Shown here piece after piece: positions 49,782 through 54,158 of a stretch of DNA of 54,158 nt. Each line of letters begins with the position of its first letter. Position 1 is the stretch's first letter. The notes below the pieces were generated by a model. It saw nothing but the letters and a program-made list of their open reading frames with translations. It was not told where the DNA came from and ran no database searches. The translations under genes and the position numbers were made by a program. Where the stretch lies: the NCBI RefSeq assembly GCF_902493135.1, contig NZ_CABUOD010000030.1:1-54158 (forward strand). The letters run 5' to 3'. The stretch comes from an uncultured Parabacteroides sp. Lineage in GTDB: Bacteria > Bacteroidota > Bacteroidia > Bacteroidales > Tannerellaceae.

Positions 49782-52322
49782 TTATTCTTTACTCTTTTCC
49801 CAATATTTCCATCCTGACCAACCAATCGCAGCAATCAATAATAACAGGATCAGGAACGAGCTATAGGAAGAAACGTATGCAGCCGTCACATAACCGGACG
49901 GACGGAACTCGAAGACAATCGTATGTTCGCCTGCCGGCACACGCATACCGCGCAAAATCCAGTCCGCACGGAAATGAGGCACTTCCTTGCCGTCGACCGT
50001 TGCCTTCCAACCCGGCTGGTAATAGACTTCGGAAAAGACAGCCAATTGTTCTTTATCCGCTTTACTCTTATAGGTCAGACGATTCGGGCGATATTCTTCC
50101 AACACGATCGTTGCGGTAGAATCTTTCTGCGGAACAAATCCTTCCAGCTCTTTCCTGAAACGTTTGTCCACAACCGCCGTTTCCAGCGGATCGATCGTAT
50201 TCAAGGCTTCTATCTCGGCATCCGCATTCTCCACCATGTCCAGCTTATCCACAAACCAAGCATTCCCGAATGCATACGGGTTCTTCAACGGCTGCTGTTC
50301 CGGGTTATAGATGATATAGCGGGTATTCAACATATTCAATGAAGGACAGGCAGCTAATGCGGACATCACGTCTTCGGCCGTCTGTGCCTTCTGCAAAGCA
50401 CCGATAATCCCACGCAACTCACCGTCCAGCCGATGGTCGATCAGCTCCTGGTAACGGCGCAGTTTGACGGCATGATACCCCCCGATAGAATGATGATAGT
50501 AGGAAGTATTCGTTTCCTGCCACGGATTATTGATGTTCAACACACGGAAAGTCGAACCCGTATCCTGCAAAATCGCCTTGTCGGCAACCGTTTCCTTATA
50601 CATCTCCGCCGGTTGCTGCTTGACGAAATTACCGTCATTCAAATAACGGCGGTCCACCGTCCAAAGATCGATCAAAATAAGTACCGCCACCCCTGCACTT
50701 ACGAAAGTCGCCGCAGTCTTCTTATTTTTCGCTTTCCAGAACCAGACAAGCAACCCGGCTCCCAACAGGATAAAGACCAAAGACCGCAACGCGTCGGCCG
50801 AAGCCAGCGAAGCACGGTCCATCAACAAAGCCGTGTAATACCACTCCGGAACCTGGTTCTGGAACTGCGCATCGTATGCAGACCGGAAATCCAACAGCAA
50901 GGAAGGCATCAGCCAAAGAATCACACAAAGTCCTCCGGTCAACCCCAAAGCCCAAAGGAATCCTTTTTTCAAACGAGCCTCCTCCACTTTTTCAGCCAAA
51001 ATTTCCCGTAATCCCCAAATAGCGACGATCGGAAATACCAATCCCGGTATCACCAACGCCATCTCGACCGTACGGAACTTATTGTACAAAGGCAGATAAT
51101 GGAACATCAAGTCGTTAAAAGAATCGAAATTACGTCCCAACGCAAGGAACGTCAGGAACACCGATCCTGCTAACAGCCACCATTTCATCGGGTTCCGGAT
51201 CACGAACATTCCCAAGACGAACAGGAAGCAGACCAAAGCCCCGAAATAGACCGGCCCGGAAGTAAATATCTTATCTCCCCAATAGGTATAGGTCTGTACT
51301 TCTTTCCCCACCTGGGCCCCGTTTTTCTTCAACTCCTTGTATAACTCGGAAGAACTGTCCAACGTACCTCCGGAACTACCTCCATAGGTATTCGGAACCA
51401 AGACGGTCATCAACTCTTTCCAACCGTAACTCCATTGAAAAGCATAATCCTTATCCAAACCGGTAGAAGCCTTCTCCACTGTTCCCGAAGCATCCGGTTT
51501 CGGCGTCAGCTCCGAAGCTCCACGGATGGAATGTTGTCCCAGATCCCAATTGGAATACATTCCCTGCGCGTTAGGCAATACAGCCAATACGACACAAGCC
51601 AGCATAATCAGGGAAGTTTTCAGCCATTCGCCATATGCTTTCTCCCTGATCTTCTTAATCGCATACCCTAAATAGATCAGTACACAAAGCAATACCAGAT
51701 AATAAGTGATCTGGATATGTCCGTTCGCCAGAGACAAGGCTACCCCTAACAGGAACAAGACGGCTCCCCACAGATAGGAGCGCCTGAAAAGCAATGCCAT
51801 ACCGGCCAACGTCACCGGCATATAACCAATCACATAGGCTTTCACAATATGCCCCGCCTCGATAATAATGATATTATAGGATGCGAATGCAAAAGCGAAC
51901 GCCCCGGCAATCGCGAGCCACCAGTTTACTCCCATGACGCACATCAACAGGTAGAAACACACCAATCCGACAAATACCATTGCTGCATCGCCATACCCCA
52001 CCTTTTTCAACCAACCATCCACAATCGAATAAGAAGGCATACTCGGTGCTGCCTGACCATATCCTGTCACATACGGCATCCCTCCGAACATCGCATCCGA
52101 CCAGGCACTGAACTCACCTGGCTGTGCCGTCTTGGCATATTGCTCCATCTGGCTATGCCCCATTCCGGTCGCCTTGATATTATCACCTTGCATGATTACT
52201 TTCCCATCAAACACCGCCGGTGAAAAATAAACCATCACCAGTCCCAAAAACAAGATCAGGGCAACAACATGTTTCCCCCACTGCTTTAGCAAATCCTTCA
52301 TATATGTCTCATTAAAATTCAT
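49782..52322 (-). CDS. YfhO-like polytopic membrane protein
   Basis: An 846-residue YfhO-family protein (GT-C-like fold) with 12-14 transmembrane helices. The first is VVALILFLGLVMVYFSPAVF; a large periplasmic loop holds DNIKATGMGHSQMEQYAKTA and MFGGMPYVTGYG, typical of the family. The C-terminal beta-rich domain ends with EYRPNRLTYKSKADKEQLAV, PGWKATVDGKEVPHFRADWI and HTIVFEFRPSGY. Homologues glycosylate teichoic or lipid-linked polymers; the role in Bacteroidota is unknown. The start MNFNETYMKD lies inside a duplicated segment, and an alternative start MKDLLKQWGK (52301) is possible. Confidence 0.85.
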   Translation of the reverse strand: MNFNETYMKDLLKQWGKHVVALILFLGLVMVYFSPAVFDGKVIMQGDNIKATGMGHSQMEQYAKTAQPGEFSAWSDAMFGGMPYVTGYGQAAPSMPSYSIVDGWLKKVGYGDAAMVFVGLVCFYLLMCVMGVNWWLAIAGAFAFAFASYNIIIIEAGHIVKAYVIGYMPVTLAGMALLFRRSYLWGAVLFLLGVALSLANGHIQITYYLVLLCVLIYLGYAIKKIREKAYGEWLKTSLIMLACVVLAVLPNAQGMYSNWDLGQHSIRGASELTPKPDASGTVEKASTGLDKDYAFQWSYGWKELMTVLVPNTYGGSSGGTLDSSSELYKELKKNGAQVGKEVQTYTYWGDKIFTSGPVYFGALVCFLFVLGMFVIRNPMKWWLLAGSVFLTFLALGRNFDSFNDLMFHYLPLYNKFRTVEMALVIPGLVFPIVAIWGLREILAEKVEEARLKKGFLWALGLTGGLCVILWLMPSLLLDFRSAYDAQFQNQVPEWYYTALLMDRASLASADALRSLVFILLGAGLLVWFWKAKNKKTAATFVSAGVAVLILIDLWTVDRRYLNDGNFVKQQPAEMYKETVADKAILQDTGSTFRVLNINNPWQETNTSYYHHSIGGYHAVKLRRYQELIDHRLDGELRGIIGALQKAQTAEDVMSALAACPSLNMLNTRYIIYNPEQQPLKNPYAFGNAWFVDKLDMVENADAEIEALNTIDPLETAVVDKRFRKELEGFVPQKDSTATIVLEEYRPNRLTYKSKADKEQLAVFSEVYYQPGWKATVDGKEVPHFRADWILRGMRVPAGEHTIVFEFRPSGYVTAAYVSSYSSFLILLLLIAAIGWSGWKYWEKSKE

Positions 52323-52446
52323 ACTATCAAACCCGCCCCTTCAAGCATTTCGCCGCATAAAAACGGACGGCGAACCACCCATGGAGCAAAACCGTAACAA
52401 AAGTACCATAATATTTGCACATAATCGCATATCTCTCTCGCAAGGA
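52311..52446. repeat. Direct repeat copy 1: promoter and 5' end of YfhO-like gene
   Basis: This 136-bp segment is identical, by reading base for base, to 54023-54158. It includes the first four codons of the YfhO-like gene, its leader with a TTCGCCG/CGGCGAA hairpin (52349-52374), and the −7 box TACTTTTG (52398-52405, minus strand). The repeat ends at the second copy where the window ends, so its full length is unknown. Confidence 0.95.
52398..52405 (-). promoter_or_regulatory. −7 box of YfhO-like gene
   Basis: TACTTTTG on the minus strand fits the consensus, with a leader of about 70 nt. The identical box recurs at 54110-54117 before the AlbA-type gene. Confidence 0.55.
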
Positions 52447-52494
52447 CGCTTTTCTTTGCGTCGTGCTCGTCCCGCCGTCCAGGGTGAGATAACG

Positions 52495-52555
52495 TTTACT
52501 GTGCATTTACTGTGCATTTACTGTGCATTTACTGTGCATTTACTGTGCATTTACT
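52495..52555. repeat. 11-bp tandem repeat, five and a half copies
   Basis: The unit TTTACTGTGCA repeats perfectly five times from 52495 to 52549 and a partial sixth copy (TTTACTG) follows. On the minus strand the first unit contains the stop codon of the AlbA-type gene (CAG TAA), so the array begins exactly where translation ends. One unit equals about one helical turn. Confidence 0.95.
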
Positions 52556-54014
52556 GCAACACCATTTCATAATATTGTACCGGGTCATTCTTCTTCCCAT
52601 ACCGTCTCACCAAACCATATTCAATCAGTCGATTAAGCCTCAATAAAACCGTACGTCTCGCTTTGCCTGTATAGGCTTCCAATTCCAAGCGAGTCACCCT
52701 TACCTTATTACCCATATAGGTCAAAATAGTCCTCTCCAAATCATCAAGAGAGTTCCACATGTCCGTACTTACATTTGCTCCTGCACATGCAGATTGGTGC
52801 ATAGTACGCATTACAATATTATTCTTCAGCACAAGTTTTACAAACTGCTCAGGTTCGGTATATATGGGTTCGTCTAAAAAAAGATCTTTCATATCCGAAT
52901 AAATACGCTTTACTCCCTCATTTAACTCACGAACCCATCCAAAATCGGTCAACACACGGGCTATTCGAGGATTCCTTGAATAACGTGTAACCTGTATATT
53001 GCTGACTGTTACGACATTGGGCAATCTGCCAGGACTCAATATTTCCAATCTATCATCATACATCGTCACCTTTATGTAGCTCCCGCTCATACCATACTCC
53101 CGATGCGTAACAGCATTGACAATCCCCTCAAGCCACGCAAACTCCGGATATTCAGGGACTATCCGGAATTTACCGGTTTGTTGATCCAAAGCCGTGAACT
53201 CCCTCAGTTGCGAACCTATAAATCTTTTGGCTTCATCTATAATCTTAACAATTGAACATTCAATATTGACATCCCTAATAATATTTATATTGGTCCCCAC
53301 TTGGGCGGAATTGCCTTCGTAACGGACGAAACGGACTCTGCAATTAGGATAAAACTGTTGGACATTTTGAGCAAACAAAAGGACAGCCGCATTCGTCAAG
53401 TATTCTCTTCCTCCCAGCTTTTTAAGAAAACCACGGGCACGCAACACTTGCTCCGTCGATAAATGAGAGGCTTTAATATACCGCTTGTATTCCATGATAC
53501 TATCGTTATCCAAATCAGACAACGATGCATCCATATTACATTCATCCTCATAATGGCGGGTACTTTTGCTATACTCAAGATTCCGCAAATCCACGCCTTT
53601 CAGTTCTTTCGTCTTATCACCGATCCTCAGATAAGTCGAATCGTTTACCGTCCGTATGATCTGATCGATACTGGCATGAATATGTAAAAGTAAAATCCGG
53701 TCTTGCTCTCCCTTATTATTAATAACATCCAAAAATTCATCATCATAGGCCGGCATCGGCTTACAACAATCTTTAGGTGCATTCAAAAAATTATTGATTT
53801 TTTCTATGCCGCAACTATTTACGCCTTCTATTGTTTTGGTTTTATCACTGATACCTATAACAACAGTCCCACCTTCCGCATTCGCAAATGCAGAAATCAA
53901 GTCTGCAATATCAGCCACTTTTATTTTTGCGGACTTCCTGTCAAAATGTTTATTTTCATCTTGAGAAGTCAAATAGTCCAAGGTCAGTATTGGATTTATT
54001 TCGGATCGTATCAT
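52551..54014 (-). CDS. AlbA_2/Schlafen-like ATP-binding protein with wHTH
   Basis: A 487-residue soluble protein. Residues ~10-140 form the AlbA_2 (Schlafen-type) domain: NKHFDRKSAKI and ISAFANAEGGTVVIGISD. An HATPase_c_4-like GHKL region follows, with LEGIVNAVTHREY (295-307), DDRLEILSPGRLPN (320-333) and NEGVKRIYSDM (365-375). The last ~65 residues form a winged helix (LERTILTYMGNKVRVTRLEL then GKARRTVLLRLNRLIEYGLV). Members act as transcription regulators or defence-linked nucleic-acid enzymes. The ATG overlaps the stop of a 7-codon leader (MNFNLSV) whose first four codons are copied from the YfhO-like gene, so expression has been captured from that gene's promoter. Confidence 0.85.
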   Translation of the reverse strand: MIRSEINPILTLDYLTSQDENKHFDRKSAKIKVADIADLISAFANAEGGTVVIGISDKTKTIEGVNSCGIEKINNFLNAPKDCCKPMPAYDDEFLDVINNKGEQDRILLLHIHASIDQIIRTVNDSTYLRIGDKTKELKGVDLRNLEYSKSTRHYEDECNMDASLSDLDNDSIMEYKRYIKASHLSTEQVLRARGFLKKLGGREYLTNAAVLLFAQNVQQFYPNCRVRFVRYEGNSAQVGTNINIIRDVNIECSIVKIIDEAKRFIGSQLREFTALDQQTGKFRIVPEYPEFAWLEGIVNAVTHREYGMSGSYIKVTMYDDRLEILSPGRLPNVVTVSNIQVTRYSRNPRIARVLTDFGWVRELNEGVKRIYSDMKDLFLDEPIYTEPEQFVKLVLKNNIVMRTMHQSACAGANVSTDMWNSLDDLERTILTYMGNKVRVTRLELEAYTGKARRTVLLRLNRLIEYGLVRRYGKKNDPVQYYEMVLQ

Positions 54015-54022
54015 ACCGATAA

Positions 54023-54158
54023 ATTAAAATTCATACTATCAAACCCGCCCCTTCAAGCATTTCGCCGCATAAAAACGGACGGCGAACCACCCATGGAGCA
54101 AAACCGTAACAAAAGTACCATAATATTTGCACATAATCGCATATCTCTCTCGCAAGGA
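54023..54158. repeat. Direct repeat copy 2: captured promoter before AlbA-type gene
   Basis: Identical to 52311-52446 up to the window edge. On the minus strand it supplies the −7 box (54110-54117), the hairpin leader and the codons ATG-AAT-TTT-AAT, which continue TTA-TCG-GTA-TGA into the AlbA-type start (ATGA overlap). It probably extends beyond the window. Confidence 0.95.

Noticed and set aside
52381..52572. 63-codon plus-strand frame across the duplicated leader and tandem repeat
   Set aside because: Its C-terminal half is only the translated 11-bp repeat, and it is antisense to the promoter of the YfhO-like gene.

Overview
The window is a Bacteroidales chromosome segment. The evidence is the many promoters with a TAnnTTTG −7 box, a SusC/SusD pair, Bacteroidota-type lipoprotein signals and secreted glycoside hydrolases. 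The secreted protein at the left end carries a C-terminal region that I recognise as the DUF6383 type typical of Parabacteroides, so Parabacteroides is my best genus guess (inference).

Layout. 0-6 kb: a large secreted DUF6383 protein with a long structured leader that looks like a terminated ~270-nt RNA, then a helically phased array of 14-bp palindromes, then a class I fumarase. 6-7.3 kb: a toxin-antitoxin pair whose antitoxin end runs into an IS66-like transposase scrap. 7.3-13.9 kb: secreted and envelope genes (trypsin-like T9SS protease, abundant TPR lipoprotein, unknown secreted protein, TIM-barrel lipoprotein, small membrane proteins including a 36-residue ORF). 14-20.7 kb: a minus-strand operon for pectin/rhamnogalacturonan breakdown (GH28, a GH28-like protein without catalytic residues, GH106, GH28). 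20.9-24.1 kb: a membrane protein coupled to a PD40 lipoprotein with one CxxCH motif. 24.2-33.9 kb: SusD, SusC, a calcineurin-like phosphoesterase, a secreted ADP-ribosylglycohydrolase-family lipoprotein and an AraC regulator, which together look like a specialised uptake locus for an unknown substrate. 33.9-42 kb: mostly core genes (C69 dipeptidase, typA, rpsO, a XRE-cupin regulator with its acyl-CoA ligase, ahcY) plus a second phased palindrome array at 35.7 kb.

42-54 kb is accessory and partly decayed. Two glycosyltransferase genes are followed by an Abi-family gene with an internal deletion and a hairpin leader, then by the 3' scrap of a flavin oxidoreductase gene. After these come a pRiA4b-ORF3-like/UPF0158 pair, an ABC-type ATPase with a frameshifted companion, a glycosyltransferase and a YfhO-like membrane protein. 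At the right edge an AlbA/Schlafen-type ATP-binding protein gene is bracketed by a direct repeat of at least 136 bp. The repeat duplicates the promoter, leader and first four codons of the YfhO-like gene, which points to insertion with long target duplication and promoter capture.

The signals I find least explained are the two phased palindrome arrays, the long target duplication around the AlbA-type gene, the terminated RNA upstream of the DUF6383 gene, and the SusCD/phosphoesterase/ADP-ribosylglycohydrolase locus. No rRNA, tRNA, intact insertion sequence or CRISPR array was seen. All family assignments come from reading motifs, not from database searches.
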